A program made the translations under genes and the position numbers. The notes under the pieces were generated by a model. The model was given only the letters and a program-made list of their open reading frames with translations. It did not search any database and was not told the DNA's origin. A stretch of 64,000 bases of DNA from Clostridiales bacterium (lineage in GTDB: Bacteria; Acidobacteriota; Aminicenantia; Aminicenantales; UBA8522). Each line of letters opens with the position of its first letter. Within the stretch, counting starts at the first letter, position 1. The stretch spans positions 62,001-126,000 of the forward strand of contig JARYMI010000004.1 in assembly GCA_029907205.1 (NCBI GenBank). The letters are read 5' to 3'. This document shows positions 24,729-35,300 of the stretch, in pieces.

Positions 24729-27365
24729 TTATCCCCGGTTGAATTCTTTGAGCCTCTCCTTTAGCTCATTCAAAAAATTGAGAGCTTCAAGAGGGGTCAA
24801 TTGAGAGAGATCACAGGAGTCGAGTTCCTCCTTGATTTCCCGGAGTTTCTCTTGCTCCCTCTCCTCCTTAAAAAGGAGGAGCTGGGCTTTGTCTCTTTTG
24901 CGCTTTGAGCGATAGGCAAGGCGGGGCAAGCCGCTCTCGTCAAGCTCGAGCTTTTCCAGGTTAAAAAGAACTTCCTTGGCCCTCTCGACGACCGAGCGAG
25001 GGATGCCGGCGAGCTTGGCGACATGAATGCCGTAGCTCTTATCAGAAGGGCCGGGGATAATTTTCCTCAGGAAGACGATGTCGTCCTTCCATTCCTTGAC
25101 CGATACGTGGCAGTTCTTTATCCGCTTCATGGTCAGAGCCAGGTCTGTCAGCTCATGATAATGCGTGGCGAAAAGCGTTTTGGGCAGAATGTCTTCTCTC
25201 TCATGGAGATACTCGGCCACTGCCCAGGCTATACTCAGGCCGTCGAAAGTGCTCGTCCCTCGGCCAATCTCATCAAGAAGGATGAGGCTGCGAGAAGTGG
25301 CGTTGTTCAGGATATTGGCCGTCTCTAACATCTCGACCATGAAGGTTGACTGACCAACATTCAAGAAGTCCATCGCCCCGATCCGCGTAAAAATGCGGTC
25401 GACGCCCCCAATCTTCGCCTCTGCGGCAGGAACAAAAGAGCCCGTCTGAGCCAGGATACAGATGAGCGCCACCTGCCTGAGGTATGTTGATTTTCCTCCC
25501 ATGTTCGGCCCGGTCACAATCAGGATCTGATTTTCACCCCGGTCGAGCAAGGTGTCGTTGGGGATGAACGGCTCTCCAGGGGTTTTTTCGATGACGGGAT
25601 GTCGCCCTTCCCGGATCAAAATCCTGTCTTCGTCATCGACGAGGGGACGGCGATAATTCCTTTGAGCGGCCAGCTCACCCAGGGAAGACAGGACATCGAG
25701 TCGCGAAACGGCCGCTGCGATGCGCTGAAGCCTTTCCGTCACCCCGGCGATCTTCTCCCTGACTTCGATAAAAAGCTGATGTTCGAGCGCGGATATCTTT
25801 TCGTCGGCGGTCAGGACTTTTTCCTCATAGTCCTTGAGCTCCGGCGTGAGAAACCTCTCCGAGCTCACCAGCGTCTGTTTTCTCATGTAATCGGGGGGGA
25901 CAAGAGACAGGTTGGGCTTGGTGACCTCGATATAATAGCCGAAGACTTTGTTGTAGCGGACTTTGAGCGAAGATATGCCCGTCCTCTCGCGTTCTTTTTT
26001 CTCAAGAAGCGAGATGACCGTCTTGCCAGACCGGCTGATTTCCCTCAGGCCGTCGAGTTCCTGGTCGTAGCCATCCTTTATGATCCCACCTTCGGTCAGC
26101 AGGAAAGCCGGCTCATCCATGATTGCCCTGTCAATAAGCTCGACAATATCTTGGCCATTATCCCACTGGCAAAAAATATCGGCGTTCAATACGGACACAA
26201 GCGGGGCCAGCAATTTTTTTATTTTCGGCAGCGGAAGAAGCGATCTCTTCAGGGCAATGAAATCGCGTGGATGGGCTGCGGCCAGGGAAATCTTTCCTGT
26301 CAGACGCTCGAGGTCAAGGATGTCCTTGAGGTTCTCTCGAAGTTCTTGCCTCTCCACAGGTCGTTTGAGCCATTCCTCGACCGCATCGAGCCGCTCCTGG
26401 ATCGCGGCGCTCGCGAGGAGAGGCTGGAGGAGCCAGGCTTTGAGCAGCCTCCCACCCATCGGCGTCACCGTGTAGTCAATTGTATCGAGGAGCGAATCCT
26501 TAACCCGGCCATCCCTGAGGTTTCTCACCAATTCAAGGTTCTTGATCGTCGTGGCATCAAGCATCATCGCCTGGCTAGTGTGAAAATAAGAAAGTCGCCC
26601 GACAAGGAATAGGGAATCTTTTCTGATTTTTTTAAGATAATGGAGGAGGGCTCCGGCCGCTGAGGCGGCTCTGTGTCTGTCCTCCAGCCCGAACCCGGCC
26701 AGGGAAGATACCTTGAAATGATTCTTGAGCTCGTTTTCTGCGTGAGCCAAGTCAAACGTCCAGCTCTCGACAGGGCTCTTGAGAAAAACAGGCGCGGTGC
26801 TGCCAGCGGCGAGGGAGTCAATTCTTTCTTCCTGGCCTTCGGCAAAGACAACCTCCTTGGGCGCGGCGCGAAAGAATTCGTCGGCCAGGATTTTCATCTC
26901 ATCGACTCGTCCTTCTGTTGCCTTTATTTCTCCAGAAGCCAGGTCGATGAGGGCCAGCCCCCAGCCCTCTTCGTCCAGGTGGAGGCCGGCGATGAAGATG
27001 TTTTCCTTCGCGCTCTCGAGCTCGACTTCGACAGCCGTCCCTGGCGTCAGGACTTTAACCACTTCGCGTCTGACCACTCCTTTGGCCGCCTTGGGGTCTT
27101 CGACCTGCTCGCAGATAGCCACCTTAAAACCATGTTTAAGAAGTTTAGCCAAGTAGGAGTTCACCGCATGGTAAGGCACTCCACACATCGGCACTTTCTG
27201 GCGGGAGGTCAAAGCGATCTCTAAAATCGGCGAGACTATCTGCGCATCCTCGTAGAACATCTCGTAAAAATCACCCAACCGGAAAAAGAGGATTGCGTCG
27301 GCGTAGCGCTCTTTGATGCGCAGGTACTGTTCCATCATCGGGGTGGTCAGATTGTTCTTAGCCAT
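24729..27365 (-). CDS. mutS: MutS, DNA mismatch recognition ATPase
   Basis: 878 residues from ATG 27365 (MAKNNLTTPMMEQYL); the longer frame to 27404 runs into the -35 box. The mismatch-contact motif Phe-x-Glu is in RLGDFYEMF near the N-terminus. Connector, lever and clamp domains follow, then the ATPase with Walker A GPNMGGKST, LLDEIGRGTSTFDG and ATHYHEL, and a C-terminal helical tail. No MutL in the window. It has its own promoter, divergent from pgsA. Confidence 0.95.
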   Translation of the reverse strand: MAKNNLTTPMMEQYLRIKERYADAILFFRLGDFYEMFYEDAQIVSPILEIALTSRQKVPMCGVPYHAVNSYLAKLLKHGFKVAICEQVEDPKAAKGVVRREVVKVLTPGTAVEVELESAKENIFIAGLHLDEEGWGLALIDLASGEIKATEGRVDEMKILADEFFRAAPKEVVFAEGQEERIDSLAAGSTAPVFLKSPVESWTFDLAHAENELKNHFKVSSLAGFGLEDRHRAASAAGALLHYLKKIRKDSLFLVGRLSYFHTSQAMMLDATTIKNLELVRNLRDGRVKDSLLDTIDYTVTPMGGRLLKAWLLQPLLASAAIQERLDAVEEWLKRPVERQELRENLKDILDLERLTGKISLAAAHPRDFIALKRSLLPLPKIKKLLAPLVSVLNADIFCQWDNGQDIVELIDRAIMDEPAFLLTEGGIIKDGYDQELDGLREISRSGKTVISLLEKKERERTGISSLKVRYNKVFGYYIEVTKPNLSLVPPDYMRKQTLVSSERFLTPELKDYEEKVLTADEKISALEHQLFIEVREKIAGVTERLQRIAAAVSRLDVLSSLGELAAQRNYRRPLVDDEDRILIREGRHPVIEKTPGEPFIPNDTLLDRGENQILIVTGPNMGGKSTYLRQVALICILAQTGSFVPAAEAKIGGVDRIFTRIGAMDFLNVGQSTFMVEMLETANILNNATSRSLILLDEIGRGTSTFDGLSIAWAVAEYLHEREDILPKTLFATHYHELTDLALTMKRIKNCHVSVKEWKDDIVFLRKIIPGPSDKSYGIHVAKLAGIPRSVVERAKEVLFNLEKLELDESGLPRLAYRSKRKRDKAQLLLFKEEREQEKLREIKEELDSCDLSQLTPLEALNFLNELKERLKEFNRG

Positions 27366-27375
27366 CGTCTTCCCC

Positions 27376-27404
27376 ACTATACCTGGAGCTCTCTCGTTTT
27401 TCAA
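27376..27404 (-). promoter_or_regulatory. promoter of mutS
   Basis: Minus strand TTGAAA (27399-27404), 17-base spacer, TATAGT (27376-27381). The start site would be a few bases before ATG 27365, so the mRNA leader would be very short. Confidence 0.6.
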
Positions 27405-27405
27405 A

Positions 27406-27434
27406 TTGACAACTAAAGAAGGGTGTAGTATATG
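27406..27434 (+). promoter_or_regulatory. possible promoter of pgsA
   Basis: TTGACA (27406-27411), 17 bases, TATATG (27429-27434). The -10 covers the annotated ATG, so if used, translation would begin at the next ATG, 27444, on a nearly leaderless mRNA. Confidence 0.4.
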
Positions 27435-27986
27435 TCGAAAAAAATGAACGCTCCTCTTATGCTAACGTGCCTTCGCATAGCTGCCATCCCCCTCTTGGTG
27501 ATCGTGCTTCTTTCAAACTTCCGCGGAAAAGAGCTTGTTTCCTTTGCCATCTTCTTTATCGCTACCCTGACAGATATGCTGGACGGCTTCTGGGCCAGGA
27601 GAAAAAGACAGACGACTGTTCTTGGTCAGCTCCTGGACCCAACGGCAGACAAATTGTTGATTGCCTCGGCCCTTATCTGCCTCGTGGAGATGGGAACCGT
27701 TCCTGCCTGGATGGCCGTGATTATCATCGGCCGAGAAATGGCCGTGAGCGGATTCCGGGCCATGGCTTCATCTAAAGGGATTACCATCCCGGCCTCTCTC
27801 CTTGGCAAGATCAAGATGATTCTGGAGACTTTCACGATTTACTTGTTGCTTTTAGGGGAGAAAATATTGGGCCCGATCTTCATTCTCTCTCGGGTTGGGC
27901 TCTGGTTGGTCATCCTTGTGGCGGTCGTTTCAGCTGCGGAATACTCCTTGAAGTTCGGCCGTGCTGTCGTCTCAGGCCGAACCTGA
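27432..27986 (+). CDS. pgsA: CDP-diacylglycerol-glycerol-3-phosphate 3-phosphatidyltransferase
   Basis: 184 residues, a multi-helix membrane enzyme making phosphatidylglycerophosphate. The CDP-alcohol phosphotransferase signature DG-x2-AR-x8-G-x3-D-x3-D is complete: DGFWARRKRQTTVLGQLLD then PTAD. AGAAGGG eight bases before ATG 27432 supports this start; ATG 27444 (MNAPLMLTCLRIAAIP) lines up better with typical PgsA openings and fits the promoter. Its 3' end overlaps the convergent fabD by 15 bases. Confidence 0.92.
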   Translation: MSKKMNAPLMLTCLRIAAIPLLVIVLLSNFRGKELVSFAIFFIATLTDMLDGFWARRKRQTTVLGQLLDPTADKLLIASALICLVEMGTVPAWMAVIIIGREMAVSGFRAMASSKGITIPASLLGKIKMILETFTIYLLLLGEKILGPIFILSRVGLWLVILVAVVSAAEYSLKFGRAVVSGRT

Positions 27987-28904
27987 TAAGATCTCCTTGC
28001 ATTTGGCAAGGGATTCCTGGTCTTCGACGTTGATCAAAGTCAAAAGTTGAGGCCAATCACGGCTGATCCTTTTCATCAACCCTGCCAAGACCTTTCCAGG
28101 CCCCACTTCAACCGCCGTCCTCACTCCTTCCTGGCCAAGCTTGACCATGGAATCGTGCCAGAGCACAGGACGGCTGACTTGCCGCTTGAGAGATTCGCGG
28201 GCCTCCTCAGCCTGCCGGATGATTTTCGCGTCCACGTTGGTGATGACCGGAAAATCGAGGGCGCTGAATTCCACAGCGTCCAAGTCTGCGGCCAGCTTAT
28301 CCTCAGCGCTTTTCATCAAGGACGTATGGAAGGGCGCGCTCACCGGCAGCATCACGAACCGCGTTCCCTTGATCAGGCTCAACGTTTCTTCCACGGCTTC
28401 TCTATGTCCCGCAATCACAAGCTGGTCCTGGCTGTTCCGGTTAGCGATTTCGACAACTCCTTTTTTGGCCTGACCGATGGCCTTTTGGACGTCATCAAAC
28501 GAAGCCCCGACAAGAGCAGCCATGGCTCCCACCCCCACCGGAACAGCCTCCTGCATATACAAGCCCCGTTTATGAACAAGGCGGAGTGCATCCTCAAACC
28601 GCAAGGCGCCGGCAGCGACCAAAGCAGAGTATTCGCCCAGGCTGTGTCCCGCCGCCACGTCCGGAGGTCTTTCCAAAAGCTTAAAAGCAACGGTGCTGAC
28701 CGTGAGGAGTGCCGGCTGGGTGTTCGGAGTCAACCTCAGTGTCTCTTCCGGACCCTCAAAACAAATCTGGCTGATCTTGAACCCGAGGATGTCATCCGCC
28801 AGGCCAAAAATCTCCCTGGCTAAGGAAGAGCCCTCGAAAAAATCTCTCCCCATGCCCACCTTTTGCGATCCCTGGCCGGGGAAGAGATAGGCGACGAGAC
28901 TCAT
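27972..28904 (-). CDS. fabD: malonyl-CoA-ACP transacylase
   Basis: 310 residues. Moves malonyl from CoA to acyl carrier protein in fatty-acid synthesis. Visible: LFPGQGSQKVGMG opening, nucleophile motif GHSLGEYSAL, the substrate-binding Arg region after KRGLYMQEA, and the catalytic His in PVSAPFHTSLM. No other fab gene lies here; it is the last gene of the tamB-tamA-surA-like run, overlapping its neighbour by 4 bases. Confidence 0.95.
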   Translation of the reverse strand: MSLVAYLFPGQGSQKVGMGRDFFEGSSLAREIFGLADDILGFKISQICFEGPEETLRLTPNTQPALLTVSTVAFKLLERPPDVAAGHSLGEYSALVAAGALRFEDALRLVHKRGLYMQEAVPVGVGAMAALVGASFDDVQKAIGQAKKGVVEIANRNSQDQLVIAGHREAVEETLSLIKGTRFVMLPVSAPFHTSLMKSAEDKLAADLDAVEFSALDFPVITNVDAKIIRQAEEARESLKRQVSRPVLWHDSMVKLGQEGVRTAVEVGPGKVLAGLMKRISRDWPQLLTLINVEDQESLAKCKEILSGSA

Positions 28905-29587
28905 CGCTTTTCTCCAGGCGGCCAGGCCTGCTCAAGACAACGAAGATTGATCGAGACTTCAGCCTGTTGCCTGAGATTCTTTATCCACAAGGCGACCTGA
29001 CTCTCCATTTTTCCCTTCCTGATCTCTGATTCTATATCATCGAGAATCTGGATCATTGGCTTAGGTTCTTCGCCCATGGCTTTTTGAGCAGGCTGATAAA
29101 CGTCGTAATAATAATTTTCGATCTCCTTGAGACTGACCGCTGCGCTTTGACTGAAGCGAAGCGAGATGATTCTATCATAGACGAGCACCTCTCTCAAGTA
29201 GGCTTTTAGATCGTCTTCTTCAAGTCCAAACTCATCCAACTTTAGCTGCCATTCCACAGGGCCAAGGTTTTTCTTTAGCCTCTGGAGCAGTTGGTCAACC
29301 TCGTTGGCTGAAACAACGATGTTCTCCGGGACGAGCTCGATCACCACCCTCCGGTTGACCGCTTGCTCCAGAGTTTGCTCAAGACTCTGGGCACCCACCC
29401 TCCCGGGTTCTCCCTTTCCGATGCCAAACGCCTGGAGTATCCTGATGTCAGACAGAGTGATGATGTCCTCGTTGACTTTTGCCGCGATGCAGTCAACAAC
29501 TTGGGAAAAACCAGGGCCGGCAACAGAGACGATGGTCGCGACAGCACAGATGACGAAGGCAAAAAACAGATTCTTCTTAGAAAACAT
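28901..29587 (-). CDS. SurA-N-domain periplasmic chaperone without PPIase domain
   Basis: 228 residues: signal peptide (about 1-28, ending GFSQ), then VVDCIAAKVNEDIITLSDI, the classic start of SurA/PpiD N-terminal domains, and helical segments through LRFSQSAAVSLKEIENYY. No parvulin domain follows (the family is usually over 300 residues). It probably binds unfolded outer-membrane proteins without isomerising proline. Placement directly after an Omp85 gene (11-base overlap) supports a role in outer-membrane protein delivery. Confidence 0.78.
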   Translation of the reverse strand: MFSKKNLFFAFVICAVATIVSVAGPGFSQVVDCIAAKVNEDIITLSDIRILQAFGIGKGEPGRVGAQSLEQTLEQAVNRRVVIELVPENIVVSANEVDQLLQRLKKNLGPVEWQLKLDEFGLEEDDLKAYLREVLVYDRIISLRFSQSAAVSLKEIENYYYDVYQPAQKAMGEEPKPMIQILDDIESEIRKGKMESQVALWIKNLRQQAEVSINLRCLEQAWPPGEKR

Positions 29588-32375
29588 GACCTATGGTGAT
29601 AAAAGCCAGAGGCCTCCCTTTTCGGCCGGGATCGCTCAGGTTCCAGCCAAGTTCAAGGCGCACCGGCCCGAGCGGAGTCCGGTAACGCAACCCGAGACCA
29701 AGAGCATGCTCAAGGTCCTTCAGGTCAAAATCGCTCCGGTTGTAAAAAACATTACCCATGTCGTAAAAAACAGCTCCAGCCAGGTTCGTCAAGGAAGAGA
29801 CGATCGGAAAGGTTAGTTCAATGTTAAGTAAAAAAACGGCCTTTCCGCCGATCGGCCTGGCCGAAGAAGGGTCCCTCGGCCCGAGTTCATCAAATTCTTC
29901 GCCGCGAAACGAGTTGCTTCCCCCGGCGAAAAAACGCTCATGAATAGGCATTCGGCCCATCCCGAGACCGAGGCGAGAGGTGGAGCTGACATTCACTCTA
30001 GGAATGAGTTTAAAAAAGTGCTGATGCTTGAGCACGGCCTTCAGGAAGTCCGATTCTGTCTCAAAAAGGGGAAAAGCCCATTCGAAAGCCAGGCTGGAAA
30101 AAAACCCTGTCTCCGGGTTAAACGGGTCGTTCCTCTTCTCCCGGACGAAACTTGAAAAAACCGATGTCGTCGAGTACGGATAGAACTGACGGTCAATTTG
30201 CGAAGGAGTTATTTTCAAGTAAGTCAGCGTTGTCCTTGCGTATCTCAGAGTGGCCAGCAAGGTCATGTGGGGGGAGATCGATTTTATCCACGACAGGCTG
30301 AGACCTTCCCGTTCAAGCCCGAAACTCTGCCGGTCCTCTTCTTCTATCCAGGCATTCATGTACGTCTCAAGAGGAAAATCAAAAAGGAAGTAAGGTTGTT
30401 CCCAGCTGATGACAGCCCGTTTTTCAGCCAGGCTGAACTGGCTGACAAAGCTCAGATGGGCCGCCCTCCCGAAGACATTGCTCCTCATGAACTCAGCCGT
30501 TCCTCTTGGCCTGAGACTGACATCAAAAAGAGCAGATTTCCATGGCTCGTTCCTGCTCTCGATCCCTACGCCGAGGCCAACATAGTTTCTCTCCCCTTCG
30601 CGAACCGTGATGACAAGGCTCTCGGTTTCGCCGGCTATCGGAATCTCTTCGATTTTTACTTCTGAAAAAATACCAAGGTTTTCCAGGTTTCGCTTGGAGG
30701 CAACGATCGAGCCATAAGAGGCATAATCTCCTTCTTGAAACTCCAATTCTCTTAGAATCGTTCTCATTTGGGTGACGGAGTTCCCGGAGATGATGAGATT
30801 TCCGATTCTTTTCCGGAGCCCTTCTTGGATGTTCAAGACAACCCGGAAAAGATTGTCCTCTAAAGCTTCGGCTTGGGCCTCGATTCTCGTGCCCCTGACT
30901 CCTTCGTTCTGGTAAAAAACTTCCAGTTTCTGGACTTCCTTCTGAACATCAGGCGGAAAATAGGGACCGCCCTCAACCAGGCTGATCTGACTCCTGAGGG
31001 TCTCCTGTTCGAATAAAACCGCCCCCTTGATGGCGATTTCTTTAATGATCTGCTGCTTCCCCTCATGGACATAAAAAACAGCGGTCAAATCCTTATCTTC
31101 CGTGACGAAATATAAATCGACCTGGACATCGGCAAAACCACGGGACCGGTAAAGAGACCGTATATCACCCGGCAGCTCAAAGATTCTTTTACCGTCAAGC
31201 AGCCTGAACAGAAGGATACGTTCGACAACGCCCAACTCCTTCTTTATTTCGTCGGGCGTAAAATAATGAACCCCCTCAAACCGGATTTCCCTGATTTTGT
31301 ATTTTTGGCCAGAGTTGACCGCATGAATAACTCGGATCTCTGATTCTGTCTTCTCGACCGATGACGTCACCGAAGCAAAGATGAATCCTTTGCCTCTCAG
31401 GTAGGTCAGGATTCTGGATTCTCCTTCAGTCACTCCCCACTCTTCAAAAACCCTTTCCTCCCATATCGGCTCGACGAGGCTCACGGGTATCTCCGCTCCT
31501 TCGATGACAATCTCGATCCGTTCGTTGGGAGTTATCTTTAGCCCCAGATCGACGAATCTCGTGGCCGGGTCGAATTTTTCCTCTACCAGATTGACCTCCG
31601 CCCGTCGGTAGCCACGCGAAAAATAGAGGTCTTTGAGCCTGGCAATGTCGCCCTCCAACCGCGACGGGATGTAGACATTTCCTTCTCGGCTTTTCATTTT
31701 CTTCCTGATCTCTTCTGCAGGGATGACTCCGCTATCGACAATGTCAATATTCCTGACGACATACATTTCTCCGGCAGAGATCGTGAACGTCACGTCCACC
31801 TCAGGGACGTCCGGCCGCCTTCTTACCTCCTTTTTGATGTCTGGTTGGAAATAGCCTTCTTGTTTCAGAGCTCTTTTCAACTCCTCTTGTGCCCGTAGGA
31901 GTTTTTCTTCCGAAAACGCGCTGTCTGAGCGAAATGAATACAAATTTTCTTTTAGCTTCCTCCCGGATAAGCTCTTAAGACCTCGAATGTGGATTCTCCG
32001 GACATGAAGTCTTCTCGTCAGCATGAACTTCAACCGGACCGGATCCTCACCAATCTTAATCACTTGGACATCCGAAAAAAGGCCAGCCTTCCAGGCTTGT
32101 TTGATATTCTCGGTGATCGTCTTTAGGGAATACGCGTCTCCTTCTTTGGCTGAGATCAAACCCCTCAGTTCATCGCTGGCGGGAAGGTCATCAACCCAGA
32201 CCTCAACTTCCGAGATGAGCGGGGACTCGTTCTTCTGGGCAAACGCGAAGGAAAGAAGAAAAAACAGGATAAACGAGGCGGCGCTGAGATGGGTCAAGAA
32301 GACTCGAAGCTTCCCTTCTTGGCCCCTAAAATCTTTTTCGGATTTTAAAGTCAAAGCTGATTCTTCCCAATTCAT
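29577..32375 (-). CDS. Omp85-family outer-membrane assembly protein (BamA/TamA-like)
   Basis: 932 residues. After a membrane/signal segment (about 25-47, ILFFLLSFAFAQ) come at least five POTRA repeats (about 50-545; repeated pattern of ARVRR-I/LRG and Y-x-x-x-I, for example RGLKSLSGRKLKENL and EGVHYFTPDEIKKEL). A 16-strand barrel follows (about 550-932) with the loop-6 motif FRGEEFDELGP and an aromatic C-terminus (FITIGHVF). It lies directly downstream of a TamB gene with a 50-base overlap, so a TamA-like partner role is likely; BamA itself is possible. The exact start is uncertain because of the overlap. Confidence 0.88.
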   Translation of the reverse strand: MNWEESALTLKSEKDFRGQEGKLRVFLTHLSAASFILFFLLSFAFAQKNESPLISEVEVWVDDLPASDELRGLISAKEGDAYSLKTITENIKQAWKAGLFSDVQVIKIGEDPVRLKFMLTRRLHVRRIHIRGLKSLSGRKLKENLYSFRSDSAFSEEKLLRAQEELKRALKQEGYFQPDIKKEVRRRPDVPEVDVTFTISAGEMYVVRNIDIVDSGVIPAEEIRKKMKSREGNVYIPSRLEGDIARLKDLYFSRGYRRAEVNLVEEKFDPATRFVDLGLKITPNERIEIVIEGAEIPVSLVEPIWEERVFEEWGVTEGESRILTYLRGKGFIFASVTSSVEKTESEIRVIHAVNSGQKYKIREIRFEGVHYFTPDEIKKELGVVERILLFRLLDGKRIFELPGDIRSLYRSRGFADVQVDLYFVTEDKDLTAVFYVHEGKQQIIKEIAIKGAVLFEQETLRSQISLVEGGPYFPPDVQKEVQKLEVFYQNEGVRGTRIEAQAEALEDNLFRVVLNIQEGLRKRIGNLIISGNSVTQMRTILRELEFQEGDYASYGSIVASKRNLENLGIFSEVKIEEIPIAGETESLVITVREGERNYVGLGVGIESRNEPWKSALFDVSLRPRGTAEFMRSNVFGRAAHLSFVSQFSLAEKRAVISWEQPYFLFDFPLETYMNAWIEEEDRQSFGLEREGLSLSWIKSISPHMTLLATLRYARTTLTYLKITPSQIDRQFYPYSTTSVFSSFVREKRNDPFNPETGFFSSLAFEWAFPLFETESDFLKAVLKHQHFFKLIPRVNVSSTSRLGLGMGRMPIHERFFAGGSNSFRGEEFDELGPRDPSSARPIGGKAVFLLNIELTFPIVSSLTNLAGAVFYDMGNVFYNRSDFDLKDLEHALGLGLRYRTPLGPVRLELGWNLSDPGRKGRPLAFITIGHVF

Positions 32376-35300
32376 TCCGCGTGCCCACTAAAGAAAATTC
32401 GTTACTTAGGTCCCATTCCAAGCGGACAATCTCTTCTGTCTGCCTGGTTAAATTTGTCGAATAATAGATGGAAAAGTCGCGCGAAATTTTCTTCCCTACG
32501 GTCAGGCGAGCGGTCATCTCTGCCGAGGAGCCCATGAGAAAAGGGTCGATCCGAAACCGGTCCAGGCTGAAAAGTTTTTCTGCCCGTTTCTGGGCCTCCT
32601 CAGTGAGCTCGAAAGACAACAACGAGGCTGTGCTCATCTGGGCGCTCGTTTCCGTGGAGTACGGCCTCTTAAATGCCTCTCCCAAAGCCAGCAGGGCTAA
32701 GACATCCTCCGGGGGCAAAGGAGGAGAGGAAGCAAACTCGGGCCTGACCTGGCTGGCAAGGCCTGTCAGGTTGAGTGTCACCCGGAAATCCTTGACGTAC
32801 GTTTCACACCGGAAATTGAGGTAGGGCTCCATTGCAGCCGGGTTGTAAAAGCTGACGCGTCCCCTCAGGACCTGAAATTTTCTATCCTGAAAATACGCTT
32901 CCCCTCCAAGAGCCTCTATCTCCCCTAAGACGATTGGCGATTTGACGCTCCCAGTGATCGTCAGGTCAAACCGGCCTCTGATTCGACCCAAGGAATTTTC
33001 CATCCAAGCATTATCGTCTGCCTTCAGGCGGATATTGAGCGTGAGATCATCAAAAATGCCTGGTCCTCGTCCCGTTTCTGGGTAGGGGCTCGAAGAAAAA
33101 GCCAGCTTTTCAAAGATTTCCCGGCGCCAGGAAAGCCTTTCCGTATCAATATTCCCCTCCAGAGCGAAGCGGCCCTGATCCTTGACCAGCCTCAACGAGG
33201 CATCAGCCAGCACCCTCGTTCTCTCCAGCGGAGAAAGCAACAAATCCTCGCCGTCGAGATTAAAGCGGATGCTATCAACCCCTCCTTTCCCCAGCAGGAT
33301 TTCTCCCGCGCCCTGGAGGTCTCCTCCTCCTAACTTTGCCTTGAATGACCGGACCGACACTCTATTATTCTGGACAAAAACGAGGCCTGTGTAGTCTGTC
33401 AGGGCCTGAGCAAACCGGGGGAAGGGAAGGAGGGGTCCCTGAAAATCTGCAGCCCCGTCCAGGCGCGGGGAAGCGGGAAGTCCGTGGATTTCAGCCAGAT
33501 AGTTGACCTTGCCCAAAACCCCTTTCCAGGGCAGCAACAGGTCGAGGTTGGAGAACCCTCCCTTGATGTCAAGAGAAATGTTTTCTCCAGACAAGGGAAT
33601 TCCCGCCTCGACAGAAAAATCGTTTTGTCCTGGCAAGAAATTCCCCTTGACCTTCACGCCAATGGCCCTATCGGCAACGCTCAGCTTGAGCTCACCCTCA
33701 GCCTCCATTGGCTGAAGGGGCGTGTAGTGCAAGCTCCTGACGCTCAACCTGCCCGATGCAATTTCTCCACCGAGCCTCCCCTGTCCTTGAAAATCAAAAG
33801 AAAGTTGTCCCGCCAGCCGCTGACTGATAGACGAAAGGTCCAGGTTTTCCGCGGCAAGCTTGATCTCAATAAGGCCCCGTGCAAAATCCAAGCGTGATAT
33901 ATTTTTAACTTTGCCGCCATAAAGATCAAAAGCAAGCTCGGGGAAAGAGAAGATCCCGTCCTGCCAACTTAACCTTCCTGCGACTGACCTGAGGTCGGCA
34001 AACCCGAACTTCATCAGGGGGCTGGAAAACCTTCCTTCAACCCGAAAGACCCGATCCTTTTGGCTAACTTGAAAATACCCGGAAGTCGCTCCTTGAAGAG
34101 GAAGCCCGATGTTCAGGCGAGGGAGAATCTTTTCCGCAGCTCCTTCGGCCAGTTCGATTTGGACATCAAGCTCGTTTGGCTTTGAAAGGAGGGTGAGCTC
34201 TCCCCTGTAGGAAGGGTCATCAAACCTGACTTGCCCCGCTGTTGCACCCTTAACCAGCTCAACAAATCCCTGGCAAGAGGCGAGGTCAAAATTAGCGAAG
34301 CCGGCGGGCGAGAGGACGAAATCCAGCCTCACCCGGGGAGCCGAGTAAGTGCCGCCGATATGCGTCGTGACGCTGCCCGCTCCCCTGATCTCAGGTATGG
34401 CAAACGGCCTTGACATCACGACGGACGTAAACTCGCGAGCCATCTTGACATCGTTAAAATCGCCCTTGATCGATACATCGAGGGGGCCGCCGACGGACAC
34501 CTTCCCGTCAACGTCCATCAGACCGAAGCTTGTCTCCAGCTGAGGAAGCGAGAAAGCAATATCCCGCTTCCTGTCCCAGATGAATCGGGCCGGCCCACGA
34601 AAAGGATACCTCTCAGCCTCGGCCGTGAAATCTGCCTCCCTGAACTCAAAATCAGCGACGAGCTTTCTGTCGTCGAGGCTAAAGTTCCCCCAGACGGCTG
34701 AGCGGACCGGCCAAGGCAACGAAAAATAGGAAAGCACAGGATCAAGGTGAAAACCTCTCAAGTCTCCGCTTACTTTTCCTGCTTCAGACCTGATTCTTAT
34801 TTCCTCCCGGATTCCCGACTTTTTCAGAATAGCCATGTCCACAGAAAAGCCGCGCTTAAATGTATAGACAACACGTCCCGTCGTCTTCTCCAGAGGAATT
34901 TCGTTCAAGCGTAAACTTCCGCTCGAAAAGGACGTCGTGTATGTGATCTCATTCTGGACTCTGACGAGCTCTCCTTTGCCTTCCGTCCTTCCCTTCCAGC
35001 GAAAAGGAATCTTAAGAATCCCGGACAGGGCATCCATCCCGGCCTTGAACGAAACCTGAAGAGTCCCCTCTGGGTTGCGCAGGTTTGTCAAGGGCCCCTT
35101 CGCCTTAACGATGACTTCAGGGCCGTCTAAGACGAACCTGTTCACGAGGAGTCTATTTCCCCTGTTCACAAGATTCAGCTTCATCTTTCCCTGGAGAGGC
35201 CTCCTGTCCGGACTAAGGAGCAGTGAACTGTGGCCAATTTCCATCATCAAAGAAAAGCCTTCTCCCTTTCGCTGGAGTAGAGCCTTGATTCCTCCAGCCT